This document shows positions 9,127 to 17,971 of a stretch of 64,000 nt of DNA, one piece after another. The notes below the pieces were generated by a model. It was not told where the DNA came from. It did no database searches and saw only the letters and a list, made by a program, of their open reading frames with translations. Source of the stretch: Paenibacillus sp. AN1007 (lineage in GTDB: Bacteria; Bacillota; Bacilli; Paenibacillales; Paenibacillaceae); the NCBI RefSeq assembly GCF_040702995.1, contig NZ_CP159992.1, positions 5,919,001 to 5,983,000 of the forward strand. The letters are read 5' to 3'. Position 1 is the stretch's first letter, and each line of letters opens with the position of its first letter. Both the position numbers and the translations under genes were made by a program.

Positions 9127-9897
9127 ATGACACATACATACGAAAGTCTTACAGCTCAGCTTAAAACATTAGGCATAGATCCCTGCGGTACACTGCTTGT
9201 CCATTCATCCATGAAGAGTATGGGAGAAGTGGAAGGTGGAGCAGATACTGTGCTGGATGTGCTGAGTGACTACATGAAGGACGGATTGCTTGTGCTGCCT
9301 ACACATACGTGGTCAACGATTAACAAGGATAATCCATTGTTTCACGTGGAAACTTCTTCCTGCTGTGTGGGCATTCTGCCTGAGCTGTTTCGTAAACGTG
9401 ATAACGTAGTCCGCTCCTGGCATCCTACACACTCCGTAGCGGCCCTAGGTAAAGACGCACGGGCGTTCACTCAGGACGATCATCTCTTCGATACGCCGTG
9501 TGCACGAGGTTCTGCATGGGGCAAGCTGCTCGATCGCAAAGCTACTATACTGCTGGTCGGCGTGGACTTGAAACGGAATACGTTCATCCACGGCATAGAA
9601 GAATGGGTGGACATTCCAGGCAGAATGACAGATGATCATGAGATGCTGTATACGGTTTTGCCGGATGGAACTAAAATTTCCGTGCCTTCGCGCAGACACT
9701 GCGGTTTATCATGGTCAGAACATTTCTGGAAAGTAGATGATGTACTGGTTCAAGCAGAAGCTATGCATAAAGGAAGCTTTGGAGATGCTGTCGCCAGCGT
9801 ATGTGATGCCGCCAAAACAACTGAGGTACTTACGGAGATGTTAAAGGAAAATCCGGATCTGTTCTCGGACAATGAGCCATTGGCAGATGTGAAGTAA
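9127..9897 (+). CDS. AAC(3)-family N-acetyltransferase
   Basis: This 256-residue protein is of the aminoglycoside 3-N-acetyltransferase family (also B. subtilis YokD). It shows LVHSSMKSMGEVEGGADTVLDVL near the N-terminus, LVLPTHTW, the conserved SWHPTHSVAALGKDA, and the catalytic-region block LLVGVDLKRNTFIHGIEEW. Length is typical (about 260-275). AAAGGAGG lies 8-9 nt before ATG 9127. Chromosomal members in soil Firmicutes do not always confer aminoglycoside resistance, so the natural substrate (an acetyl-CoA acceptor amine) is uncertain. It stands alone between two terminators. Confidence 0.88.
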   Translation: MTHTYESLTAQLKTLGIDPCGTLLVHSSMKSMGEVEGGADTVLDVLSDYMKDGLLVLPTHTWSTINKDNPLFHVETSSCCVGILPELFRKRDNVVRSWHPTHSVAALGKDARAFTQDDHLFDTPCARGSAWGKLLDRKATILLVGVDLKRNTFIHGIEEWVDIPGRMTDDHEMLYTVLPDGTKISVPSRRHCGLSWSEHFWKVDDVLVQAEAMHKGSFGDAVASVCDAAKTTEVLTEMLKENPDLFSDNEPLADVK

Positions 9898-10313
9898 GCG
9901 GAAATTGTCTGATACTCAGGTTGAAGAAGGAGCCTGATTTTCAATGCAAAGCAAACGATCTTCTAATGAAGCGAATGAAACAATGGGGCGTTAAGATGAG
10001 AAACGAGCTTCAGCTTCTGATACTTCACCTATAGGAGACTGATGTCCTTTCAGGTATTTGAAACAAGAAACCTACCTCTGATGATGTAGGTTTCTTTTGG
10101 TGTTTATCTCTGTTTCTGAAAAAGTTAGAAAGTGAGACCAGCTACTTTTGATGTCAGGGTCCATAAGATTAGAGAACGGCGTGTTCTGCTAGTCTGTTGT
10201 CGCTCTGTGCTAGTTACGTATCGGAATGTGAAGAGTATCATCATATTCATAAGTCAGCGTAGGTGGAAGTTTATCATCCGAATGTGTCAGTCAGCAGAAG
10301 GAGGTGCAGATGA
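9898..10313. other. Intergenic region with a terminator only
   Basis: Apart from the terminator at 10067-10098 and the ribosome site AAGGAGGTG (10298-10306) of the next gene, I see no convincing gene or repeat in these 416 bp. A 61-codon GTG-initiated frame at 10132-10317 lacks a ribosome site and protein-like composition. Confidence 0.5.
10067..10098 (+). terminator. Rho-independent terminator after the AAC(3)-family gene
   Basis: A perfect 9-bp stem GAAACCTAC / GTAGGTTTC (10067-10075 with 10086-10094) is followed by TTTT. Confidence 0.85.
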
Positions 10314-11369
10314 ATGACAACTCAATCCTTTGACCGCATCAAAATGCCGCCAGGTTTCTGGGGTGGACTATGTCAATTGGGGATTGCCGCACATGATGTC
10401 GTCCGCAAAGCCGGACTGCCGCTTACGATTATTTCGGAGCCGGCTGTAATTACTGCTCAATATTATGCAATCTGGCAGGCATATTCCGACTTAGCAGGGG
10501 ATATTGCTCAAGGAATAATCAAACTTGCAACCACATATGAAGTCGCGAAATATCCGCCAACAATATTAGCCACCTATCACGCCTGTGATTATCGTGATGC
10601 ATTGCAGCGGATGTCCCGATATAAGCTGCTCTGTCCTCCCGAAAGGTTGAACATGATTGAAGACGGCGAGGAATGCACGATTGAGTTGGATTGGCTCGTT
10701 ACCGATCAATCTTGTCCACCGTTACTGGTTGGTATAACGCTGGCATTTCTGCTTGAGTTGGGACGGCGGGGGACAGGTCAGCATCTGACAGCAAAAGCTG
10801 TAGAATTTGCACAGCCGATGGGAAATGCACAGGTTCTCGAAGCGTACTTTGGGTGCCGCGTCCGAACAGATGCCGATCGGAATCGATTGACACTGCATCG
10901 GAGAGATTTGGATCGTCCTTTTCTTACTTATAATAAAGAATTGCTTGAAATTCTCACCCCTGCACTGGACTGTACGATACATGAACATCAAGAAACTTGT
11001 TCTGTGTCGGAGATGGTCCAATGGATTATGAAGCGCAGCTTCAGCGCCGGACGTCCCGATATGCATACGATAGCCAAGGAAATGGGCATGAGCGATCGTA
11101 CGCTTCAGCGCCGACTAACCGATGAGAACACAAGCTTCGTAATTCTGCTTAAAAAGGCAAGGCATGAACAGGCACGAATGTATCTGGCAGACTTATCTCT
11201 GGACATTAAAGAAGTGGCATTCCTGCTTGGATATGAAGACCAAAACTCATTTTACCGGGCATTCCGTACTTGGGAAGGCGATACACCTGCTCATTGGCGC
11301 AGCGAATATGCGGAAGGATATGCAGCTCAGGCAGAAGATACACATTCGGACATTCAACGTAGTCATTAA
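10314..11369 (+). CDS. AraC-family transcriptional regulator
   Basis: This 351-residue regulator has an N-terminal ligand domain of the Arabinose_bd/OruR type (about residues 20-210) and a C-terminal AraC double helix-turn-helix (about 255-340). The latter shows MHTIAKEMGMSDRTLQRRLT and the second helix region EVAFLLGYEDQNSFYRAFRTW. ATG 10314 is 7 nt from AAGGAGGTG, fixing the start. The SDR gene starts 29 nt downstream on the same strand, so the pair is probably an operon in which the regulator controls its own oxidoreductase. This arrangement is common for members responding to aromatic or fatty-acid-like inducers; the inducer here is unknown. Confidence 0.9.
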   Translation: MTTQSFDRIKMPPGFWGGLCQLGIAAHDVVRKAGLPLTIISEPAVITAQYYAIWQAYSDLAGDIAQGIIKLATTYEVAKYPPTILATYHACDYRDALQRMSRYKLLCPPERLNMIEDGEECTIELDWLVTDQSCPPLLVGITLAFLLELGRRGTGQHLTAKAVEFAQPMGNAQVLEAYFGCRVRTDADRNRLTLHRRDLDRPFLTYNKELLEILTPALDCTIHEHQETCSVSEMVQWIMKRSFSAGRPDMHTIAKEMGMSDRTLQRRLTDENTSFVILLKKARHEQARMYLADLSLDIKEVAFLLGYEDQNSFYRAFRTWEGDTPAHWRSEYAEGYAAQAEDTHSDIQRSH

Positions 11370-11398
11370 ACAACCGGAACAAAAAGGGAGAAAGTATC

Positions 11399-12190
11399 AT
11401 GGATATGGGATTGAATAACAAAACAGCATTGATTACTGGATCAACGAAAGGAATCGGCAAAGCGATTGCCATCGAGTTGGCCAAAGAGGGCGTTAACGTG
11501 TTAATCAATGGACGGAATGTTGAAGAAGTAGAATGCGTCGTTAGCGATATCAAGGCTGCGTATCCGAATACGTCTCCTCAGAATGCTGCAGCTGATATCG
11601 TTAATGCCACTGAGCGGGAGGCTTTGTTTTCCAAGTTCCCGCAGGTTGATATTTTGGTCAATAACACCGGGATTTATGAGATCATATCTTATTATGACGT
11701 AGATGATGCGGTGTGGGAGAAATATATCCAAATCAACGTGCTTTCCGCAAACGCAGTCACCAAATTTTATTTGCCGTCCATGCTGAGCAATGGCTTTGGC
11801 CGCATCATTTTTATAGCGAGCGATGAAGCAGTGATGCCTGGACAGATGCCGCAATATGCCGTAACCAAGTCGATGCTTCTCTCCCTCTCGAAAAGTTTGT
11901 CCAAATTGACAGTGGACACGGAGGTAACAGTCAATACGATTATGCCTGGACCAACACTTTCAGAGCATGTGCAGCAGATCGTTGAGAGTGTTATTCAGGA
12001 GGAGAATATGACTTTTGAAGAGAAAGAAAAACAATTCATGGCCTCTCATCTTCCACAATCCGAGCTGCAGCGATTCATTAGACCCAGTGAAATCGGTAGG
12101 CTTGCGACATTTGTATGCAGCCCTTATGCAGCACCGTTCAAAGGTTCACCGATCCGTATGGACGGGGGAATGGTTCCGACGATTTACTAA
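11399..12190 (+). CDS. Short-chain dehydrogenase/reductase (SDR)
   Basis: This 263-residue classical SDR has the NAD(P)-binding glycine motif TGSTKGIGKAIA near residues 14-25, the NNTG motif (LVNNTGIY, usually NNAG), and the catalytic Ser with YAVTK (YxxxK) at about 158-162. The typical closing block IRMDGG is present. It is preceded by GGGAGAAAG and starts at ATG 11399. It follows the AraC regulator closely, and a terminator at 12237-12268 ends the unit. The substrate cannot be deduced. Confidence 0.92.
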   Translation: MDMGLNNKTALITGSTKGIGKAIAIELAKEGVNVLINGRNVEEVECVVSDIKAAYPNTSPQNAAADIVNATEREALFSKFPQVDILVNNTGIYEIISYYDVDDAVWEKYIQINVLSANAVTKFYLPSMLSNGFGRIIFIASDEAVMPGQMPQYAVTKSMLLSLSKSLSKLTVDTEVTVNTIMPGPTLSEHVQQIVESVIQEENMTFEEKEKQFMASHLPQSELQRFIRPSEIGRLATFVCSPYAAPFKGSPIRMDGGMVPTIY

Positions 12191-12236
12191 TTAAGCCGGG
12201 TTAGATATTTAAACAATAACGCAATAGATTAAAGTG

Positions 12237-12268
12237 AAGCCAATCGAAACAGGGGTTGGCTTTTTTGA
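12237..12268 (+). terminator. Rho-independent terminator after the SDR gene
   Basis: A 9-bp stem AAGCCAATC / GGTTGGCTT with one G-T pair (12237-12245 with 12254-12262) and an 8-nt loop is followed by TTTTT. Confidence 0.85.
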
Positions 12269-12616
12269 TTTTCATAACGTAGATTCCTTACTGCTGCGGG
12301 CTGGACGATGTTTAGTCGAACGCTGAACGTTTTTTGATATTGAGCGAGCCTTCAAAAACTTTCATAAAAGTGCAAAATAGATCATGATTTCAATCAGAGG
12401 TTGGTCAGAATTCCAGCGAATGGGCTACTCAGGGTATCGGGGGTGTGGTACGATATGGGTAATTTAGCCAGTGGGAAAATAGTATTGGGGTAAAGGCAGC
12501 TCATCATTGTTGCTTTTAGAACGTTCAGAAGGATAAAGTTTTAAATTATGTCAGTGTATCAGCATTATTCCTTGATAACCATGGAATCATTGTCGCATCC
12601 AAGAAGGAGAAGATTT
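12269..12616. other. Intergenic region upstream of the diguanylate cyclase
   Basis: These 348 bp contain no ORF or repeat that I can support. The frame of the next gene is open back to ATG 12548, but the only good ribosome site (AAGAAGGAG, 12601-12609) serves GTG 12617. Confidence 0.45.
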
Positions 12617-14317
12617 GTGAACCCTTTAGTGTGGTATGACCTTTCGTTGTTCGTGCTGTTGTTTGGTGTGGGCGTGTATGTGTTTGCTGCGGTTAGAATT
12701 ACGAACTTACATAAAGTGTACTTTTTGTTTCATGGTTTAATGATGATGTGGCCGTTCTGTCAGTTTGCGATTACGCTTACAGATGATCCGGGGCTGCAGT
12801 TGTTCTATGTTTTGCTGTCCTTTGTTTCGGTCTCTCTGCTGGGGAGCGGGTGGCTGCTGCTGACACTCTTTATCACCGGTTATGCGGAACGGCTGAGTAA
12901 TGCGCGTTTGATGCTTTTGTTTGTACCTGCTGTGATCGGAGCAATTGGGGTAGTGGCCAATTCATGGCATGATTTTGTGATGCCTCTGGAGGGTGGATAT
13001 ATCCATCGTGCTTATGGCCCTTGGTTCTGGGTTGTGATGTCCATTTTGGTGAGCTACTTCGTTTCCTCTCTGGTGATCATGTTCCGCGCCGTATTCTCGT
13101 CCAAGACACCCGCGATGATTCAAAAGCAGGTCAAAATTACCCTATGGGGTATTTTTGTGCTGGCTGCGTTTGCAGCCCTTGATGCGATTCTGAATGTGCT
13201 GCTGAGCCGCTGGCTGCCAATCATTCCGGGTCTGACCTCGCTCGGGATTTTCCTGTCCGATCTGTTCTTTGTGTATGTGATCAAAAGGTACAATGTGTTC
13301 AATCTGGTCTCCATTGCCCATGAGGACGTCATTAATACGATCCCCTATGGCATCTTGGTGCTGGATGAGAACGGAGTCATTGTGGAGGAGAATAAAGCCT
13401 CTCGTTTGTTTATAGAACAGCATGTGGGGGATGTCTGGGACATGGAGGCATTTCTTGCAGGGGGGACTGCTGAGGGGGATGCCCGGAGGTTTTTGAATAC
13501 GTATCGTTTGAAAAAAATGGAGCTTTGCCAGATCGAAGTGATTGTGGAGAGGGATCATCAGCTTTGTCACTACATTCTGCAGTCATCTCCAATCGTAGAT
13601 TCGGCTCTTGCTCCGTTAGGGCATCTGCTGACGTTCCAAGATGTTACGCAGGAACGCTTCTATGCCAAGGCGATGAATCAGCAGTATAGAACGCTGCATG
13701 AGCGCACCGAGGCACTGGATCTGATTCGACAGGAGTTGTCCGAGGCCAACCGCAAGCTGGAAGAGCTGGTCCTGACGGACAGTCTGACGAATTGTTATAA
13801 TCGCCGCTATCTGAAGCAGCATCTAAACCACGAAGTACTCACAAACCTGCAGTACAAAATGCCGTTCTCTCTTATGCTGCTCGATATTGATCATTTTAAA
13901 GCGGTCAACGATCATTATGGTCATGTCATTGGAGATGAAGTACTGGTGCGTACAGCAGAGGTGCTTCGGCAATCTGTACGCAGTACGGATATTCTAACCC
14001 GCTATGGCGGAGAGGAATTCATGATCTACCTGCCGCATACGGAGCATGACTTGGCCATTGAGATTGCGGAGCGTGTAAGAAGGGCAGTGGAGTCCAACCG
14101 TATAGAAGCAGACCATGAGATTGGGGACATAGCGATTACAATCAGTGTTGGAATTCTGTCGATTGATGATTTTGAGTATGATGACGACGAGGTGCCGGAA
14201 GATGGCGATCGATACCTAATCCAGCTCTTTAATGCGGTGGACAAGGCACTGTATCGGGCGAAGCAAAAGGGCCGAAACCGGGTGGAGTATGGGGTATTGG
14301 AGCGGGGAGCGGTGTGA
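12617..14317 (+). CDS. Membrane-bound diguanylate cyclase (7TM + PAS-like + GGDEF)
   Basis: The predicted protein has 566 residues, with about seven hydrophobic segments in the first ~220 residues (7TM sensor region of the histidine-kinase N-terminal type). A PAS-like stretch follows (VINTIPYGILVLDENGVIVE), then a short coiled coil and a C-terminal GGDEF domain. The catalytic loop reads RYGGEEF, and an inhibitory-site RxxD (RSTD) lies five residues before it, so it should make c-di-GMP and be product-inhibited. The metal-binding LLDIDHFKAVND is intact. ATG 12548 would add 23 residues but has no properly spaced ribosome site; GTG 12617 has AAGGAG at 7 nt, so I prefer it. Confidence 0.9.
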   Translation: MNPLVWYDLSLFVLLFGVGVYVFAAVRITNLHKVYFLFHGLMMMWPFCQFAITLTDDPGLQLFYVLLSFVSVSLLGSGWLLLTLFITGYAERLSNARLMLLFVPAVIGAIGVVANSWHDFVMPLEGGYIHRAYGPWFWVVMSILVSYFVSSLVIMFRAVFSSKTPAMIQKQVKITLWGIFVLAAFAALDAILNVLLSRWLPIIPGLTSLGIFLSDLFFVYVIKRYNVFNLVSIAHEDVINTIPYGILVLDENGVIVEENKASRLFIEQHVGDVWDMEAFLAGGTAEGDARRFLNTYRLKKMELCQIEVIVERDHQLCHYILQSSPIVDSALAPLGHLLTFQDVTQERFYAKAMNQQYRTLHERTEALDLIRQELSEANRKLEELVLTDSLTNCYNRRYLKQHLNHEVLTNLQYKMPFSLMLLDIDHFKAVNDHYGHVIGDEVLVRTAEVLRQSVRSTDILTRYGGEEFMIYLPHTEHDLAIEIAERVRRAVESNRIEADHEIGDIAITISVGILSIDDFEYDDDEVPEDGDRYLIQLFNAVDKALYRAKQKGRNRVEYGVLERGAV

Positions 14318-14347
14318 TATTTATGAAGACGATAAAGATTACAGTGG

Positions 14348-14521
14348 ATGGGAAGGCCGCAGGAGGCGGTGGATTTTATTTTGAAGTCGATGTGTGTAGC
14401 GGACAGGCTGGGGATGGAGAGGCATATTATCAAGTGTACAGCGGTATTGGAGTCGTTGCGAGAAATAGCGACGGAGGAGCAGATTGAGCGGTATCGGGTG
14501 TTTTTAGCGGGAATAAAGTAG
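14348..14521 (+). CDS. Possible small protein of unknown function (57 aa)
   Basis: This frame encodes a charged, helix-prone peptide ending in LREIATEEQIERYRVFLAGIK. It overlaps a 54-codon frame at 14323-14487 that begins MKTIKITVDG and then turns glycine-rich. Only one of the two can be real; the longer helical one looks more protein-like, but its ATG has no clear ribosome site (GCAGGAGG lies inside the frame and could serve an internal start). I recognise no family. The rest of 14522-14632 shows nothing. Confidence 0.3.
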   Translation: MGRPQEAVDFILKSMCVADRLGMERHIIKCTAVLESLREIATEEQIERYRVFLAGIK

Positions 14522-14632
14522 GGACGTTATTGGGTTTACTGAAAATGGTAGGATGTGCTTGGATGTGGGTATATGCATATAGGACTATAGCACCGATGAG
14601 TGGTGTATCAGATGTCGGGTTATAGGTAAATT

Positions 14633-14680
14633 CAGGATGTTAACCGGATGGTTTTACATATTATACTTCTGCTAACATAG
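14633..14680 (+). repeat. Promoter-proximal repeat, copy 1 (upstream of WXG100-type toxin)
   Basis: This ~48-bp block (CAGGATGTTAACCGGATGGT ... CTTCTGCTAACATAG) lies 34 bp before the toxin gene at 14714. A close relative occurs at 19380-19426, upstream of a decayed immunity fragment. A GATAAT hexamer follows immediately here and TATTAT follows in the second copy, so the block may end at a -10 element. It probably reflects duplication of a toxin-locus promoter. Confidence 0.6.
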
Positions 14681-14713
14681 GATAATCCTATTTCAAATGA
14701 GCGGAGAAAGCGT

Positions 14714-15865
14714 ATGAGTACAATCAAAGTGACCCCTGAACAATTACATCACGTATCGAATCAAGTGGATCAGGCGAGACAACAGTTGGAGCATATCCAG
14801 GATAACCTTTCAAGGCAGATCATGTTTCTTCAGGCTGTATGGCTGGGTGTGACGCAGGAACGTTTTTATGGTGATTTTGCACGGTCACGTCCTGTATTAC
14901 AGAAAGCACTGGAGAGCATGTTGTATACTTCAAAAGAGTTAAAGGATATTGCTACGAGGTTTGAGCAGGCAGATGCCGAGAAGGGCAGTCTGGGTGGTGT
15001 TATTGGCGCTGTGGGTGCGGCAGCGATGACGAAGAGCTCGGGGAGTGATGCGGGTTCGGGGGATAAAGGCTACCGGATGGCACAAGTCGATGTCTTTGGT
15101 AGGCTGATGTGGATGCCTGTAAACGAAAATGGTGTTCCCGATCAGGCATCTCTGCAAGCTTATGAGAAGGATCAGGGGCATTTGGATATCAATCGGATGC
15201 AAGCAGCAGGTCATGTGGAAGAGCCGGGGGAAGATATCAATGCGTTGCAGATTAAAGCTTTTGAAAATCGAATCCATCCCTTCACGGGCGAGCTTGTATC
15301 CGACAAGTATGCTCAGATGATGCTGACTTCTCTGAAGTTCAGCCAGATCGTTATGGCTTTTCAGATGGTTCGCGGAAGTATACCGGGTCGCAAAGGACCA
15401 TTTCATTTGCCTGCTTCTGATCCGGCAGTCGCAAAGATGAAGGCTAATGTGGCGAATGCAGAGAAAGCTAGCGTAAACAACAAGATTCACGAAGTGAACC
15501 CAAGTAAAAAGTTTACCGGCTCCGGGATGAAGGATTATGATAAAGTGGCAGAGATGGAGTATGAGTCCATAAGACAAACAAAAATGCATGATATCAAGGA
15601 CGTTGCGGCAAATACCGGATTAAGTGTAGATGAAATAAGAGCCATGAAGAAGCATTTATTCTTTGGCAAGCATCAGGTTCCTCAACCTGGTGGTAAAGAG
15701 TTTAAAATGGAACGGTTCATAGCAGACGACGAAATAGCATACGCATGGAAAACTGCTCAAAAGGGTGAACTGAGCGTTGAACAAAAATCTTGGTTCAAGC
15801 AATTGGCAGATCATGAGCTAGTTGAGCGGAAGTTGATGGCACAGGACAAAAGTATCGGACTTTAG
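14714..15865 (+). CDS. WXG100-type polymorphic toxin, C-terminus probably frameshifted
   Basis: Residues 1-90 form a WXG100/ESAT-6-like helical hairpin with the W-x-G turn in AVWLGVTQERF, the usual export signal for type VII-like secretion. A linker (about 100-220) leads to a variable C-terminal domain (about 280-380) with VAANTGLSVDEIRAMKKHLFF, IADDEIAYAW and HELVERKLM. This domain type recurs at the ends of Rhs and WXG toxins, but I cannot name its activity. It stops at TAG 15863. The -1 frame continues without a stop from 15862 to 15993 with protein-like sequence, suggesting one missing T in the TTT at 15861-15863. ATG 14714 follows GCGGAGAAAG. A candidate immunity gene follows at 16005. 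Confidence 0.8.
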   Translation: MSTIKVTPEQLHHVSNQVDQARQQLEHIQDNLSRQIMFLQAVWLGVTQERFYGDFARSRPVLQKALESMLYTSKELKDIATRFEQADAEKGSLGGVIGAVGAAAMTKSSGSDAGSGDKGYRMAQVDVFGRLMWMPVNENGVPDQASLQAYEKDQGHLDINRMQAAGHVEEPGEDINALQIKAFENRIHPFTGELVSDKYAQMMLTSLKFSQIVMAFQMVRGSIPGRKGPFHLPASDPAVAKMKANVANAEKASVNNKIHEVNPSKKFTGSGMKDYDKVAEMEYESIRQTKMHDIKDVAANTGLSVDEIRAMKKHLFFGKHQVPQPGGKEFKMERFIADDEIAYAWKTAQKGELSVEQKSWFKQLADHELVERKLMAQDKSIGL

Positions 15866-15993
15866 AATCATGGAATCCAATAACGGGAAGATATGATGGA
15901 TTTCCACCTGGAGCCCATGAGAACGCTCCTAAACAACCTAGAGCTTCTTTTCCTGGATATGAAGAGTATTTCTTTAATAAATCTTTTAAGTAG
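15862..15993 (+). pseudogene. Out-of-frame continuation of the toxin C-terminus
   Basis: Immediately past the toxin stop, the -1 frame encodes 43 more codons beginning LESWNPITGRYDGFPPG and ending in FFNKSFK at TAG 15991-15993. There is no start codon or ribosome site for it, and it abuts the next gene by 11 nt, as a toxin 3' end should. One extra T at 15861-15863 would fuse it to the toxin. It is either a frameshifted tail or the displaced end of another toxin cassette. Confidence 0.6.
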
Positions 15994-16004
15994 GTGAAAG
16001 ATAA

Positions 16005-16508
16005 ATGGGATATTTATTAAATAAAGCTGTTGAACGTCTAAAGTCAATAAATGATGTGACAGAAGAAAAGTTACAAGAATCCCATCATGTTTTGATCGTA
16101 GAATATTTCAGAAGAGTTAATTTATTTTTGGACATGAAGGCTATTAACATAGATCGGTATCCCATATTTAGTTTTGCCAAGACTATAGGAGAAACAATAA
16201 ACAATGAAGTATATGATTGCCTTCCAAAACTAAATATTTTTCAAAATGTATATATGAAGGCGGTCTGTTATAGTTTTTTAGAAATTTCCGAATTAGCAGA
16301 TCGAGGTGTACAAGAAGCATATAAACATATTGATTTATTTGAACCTATTATTAAATTTATGGAGAGAGGTGGGAGCTTCACAATTCGGCAAGGTGAAATG
16401 ATGGTGGGAGATTCGGCATATCCTCTTAATTATTGGAGAGATAAGGTTATTGAGGAACAAGATATCAGTGAAAGGACTCTACAAATACTTGATGAAAGGC
16501 CATTTTAA
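16005..16508 (+). CDS. Candidate immunity protein of the WXG100-type toxin
   Basis: This 167-residue soluble, helix-rich protein is of no family I can name. It begins 11 nt after the end of the toxin frames and has TAGGTGAAAG before ATG 16005, the usual place for a cognate immunity gene. The 3' half (FEPIIKFMERGGSFTIRQGE ... YPLNYW) is matched by the 16616-17122 gene (YEPFIKIFEREGLVVLKPGE ... IPLNHW) and by a fragment at 19742-19849. There are therefore at least three copies of the same family in 4 kb. Low GC compared with the flanks suggests transfer. Confidence 0.65.
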   Translation: MGYLLNKAVERLKSINDVTEEKLQESHHVLIVEYFRRVNLFLDMKAINIDRYPIFSFAKTIGETINNEVYDCLPKLNIFQNVYMKAVCYSFLEISELADRGVQEAYKHIDLFEPIIKFMERGGSFTIRQGEMMVGDSAYPLNYWRDKVIEEQDISERTLQILDERPF

Positions 16509-16558
16509 AAGTTCAAATAAATACAGATTTTGCTCAAACAAAAAACATACGAAATCTG

Positions 16559-16615
16559 CTTGGTCAACTAGCGCCGGGTTCCTACGGCATTCTTCACGTA
16601 AAAGAACGGATATGA
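16559..16615 (+). pseudogene. Fragment of an Imm7-like immunity gene
   Basis: This short open stretch encodes LGQLAPGSYGILHVKERI before TGA 16613. The wording GELAPGSYGLLYIRDDED is what I recall of Imm7-family immunity proteins, so this looks like a stranded fragment. It has no start and is joined to an A-rich sequence (AAACAAAAAACATACGAAAT, near 16538) that also occurs near 20581 beside a terminator. The match is from memory and unverified. Confidence 0.4.
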
Positions 16616-17122
16616 ACAAGAGGTGACCAGAGTGATTCTGAAACAGCAGTAACCAGGATTAATACGATTAATTGGGAAAGTGTGGGGACGCGCTCTTCTG
16701 AAATAGAAGCCGATTTAGCACGGGAGTATCTAAGAAGATTAACACTCTTCTTTAGAGACACCTCTAATAAACCTCTGCCTCCTTTCATAGCTAATGTTGC
16801 TAGTATACTTGGGGATGAACAAGAAATTGAAATCTCAAATTATTGCAACGTGGAAGCCATGGCAACACACGGTAGTAACGTGTATGTGTATAAAGTTTTT
16901 GAATACTACTTGCAGTTAGCGAAGCTAGCTGATCAGGATCATGGTTATGTTGATTACTTACTTATATATGAACCATTCATCAAAATCTTTGAAAGAGAAG
17001 GATTGGTTGTACTAAAACCAGGAGAATTAAACGTGGTAGGGTTTGCACATATTCCATTAAATCATTGGTACGATAAGTTTATAGATATGGAACCGTTCGA
17101 CTTAAACAACTTGAAAGAATAA
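16616..17122 (+). pseudogene. Second copy of the immunity-type protein, 5' end damaged
   Basis: The frame is open from just after TGA 16613 to TAA 17122 but has no ATG near its start. The first usable codon is GTG 16682 (146 residues), without a ribosome site. The sequence upstream of that GTG (SETAVTRINTINWESV) still aligns with the N-terminus of the 16005 protein (NKAVERLKSINDVTEE), so the original start has been lost. The remainder is intact and resembles the 16005 protein throughout (EYLRRLTLFF / EYFRRVNLFL). It may be a silent spare immunity gene or be translated from GTG. Confidence 0.6.
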
Positions 17123-17153
17123 ATGTCCTGAATAGGTCTTCTTAGTAACTAGC

Positions 17154-17407
17154 ATTGTAGTTTTTGAGAAACAAGACGGATGCAAAGTATATATTGAATA
17201 CGATTGAGTGGAACCGGAGTGTGCTCAAAATATGTTCACGATTTCATTTAAAGCCATAGATGATTTGGACGCACTGAAGCAAATGTCGGCAGAGCAGTTT
17301 GATCAAGCCAAACAAGATATAGATGGAATAATGGAATTGAATTTCAACGGAAGAACGTTTGGTTTGTTTCTGTTAATGGTGAATTTCACCTTTTGTGCCT
17401 AAGTTAG
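17154..17407 (+). pseudogene. Decayed small gene, probably another immunity-type protein
   Basis: One frame reads VVFEKQDGCKVYIEYD, a TGA near 17205, then on through NMFTISFKAIDDLDALKQMS to ELNFNGRTFG. After the TTT at 17363-17365 the sense continues in another frame as VSVNGEFHLLCLS to TAG 17405. It therefore carries one in-frame stop and one homopolymer frameshift and lacks a start. The character of the peptide fits small immunity proteins, but I cannot assign a family. A GTG-initiated frame covering 17208-17402 is only part of it. Confidence 0.5.
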
Positions 17408-17499
17408 AGGATGAATGCTGAGCGTTTGCTCTCCTGAGAGCGGAAATGAACAATACGATAAACAATTTTGATCTACTCCCTAAAATTCAATAGCATCTT

Positions 17500-17961
17500 T
17501 TAGTCTTGATCAGGAAGAATAGGCATTTTATCTTCTACATGAAACCATTTTTCGATATGATCATTTAAAGCAGGGATATCCTTAATACCTAATTCGCAGA
17601 TTTTATTGTATCTTTCACCCAATATACGCTTTAAGTCATAGTGTTCTTTAAATTCGTCTGTTGATCTTGCTAAGAATACTTCATATGGCTCTAAGCTGTA
17701 ATTTTTATTACGGCTCTCAAAACTTAGGTACAATTTCCACTGAAGTTCCCCTTCTTGGAAAGAATCTACACATTTAGCCAATTGGTTATACACTTGCCCT
17801 GGACTATGAAATCGAAAATATAATCCAGGTGTACTGTGGTAAATGTTCTCTTTTGCAAACATATTAAATTTGACCCATTCGTAGGTACAAAGCTTAGATA
17901 ATGTATAGCCTATGAGGTGGGTCAATTGAACGTCTTTTTTATCCATGCTATATATATTCAT
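17500..17961 (-). CDS. Candidate immunity protein for the papain-fold toxin
   Basis: This 153-residue acidic, aromatic-rich cytosolic protein has no family I recognise. It lies 10 nt downstream of the toxin gene 17972-19129 on the same strand, with AGAGGTGAC before its ATG at 17961, exactly where an immunity gene is expected. It is AT-rich like the rest of the island. Inference only: it should bind and block the papain-like domain of the upstream toxin. Confidence 0.65.
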   Translation of the reverse strand: MNIYSMDKKDVQLTHLIGYTLSKLCTYEWVKFNMFAKENIYHSTPGLYFRFHSPGQVYNQLAKCVDSFQEGELQWKLYLSFESRNKNYSLEPYEVFLARSTDEFKEHYDLKRILGERYNKICELGIKDIPALNDHIEKWFHVEDKMPILPDQD

Positions 17962-17971
17962 AACGTCACCT

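Noticed and set aside
10132..10317. 61-codon GTG-initiated frame before the AraC regulator
   Set aside because: No ribosome site, improbable composition, and it overlaps the true ribosome site and start of the regulator.
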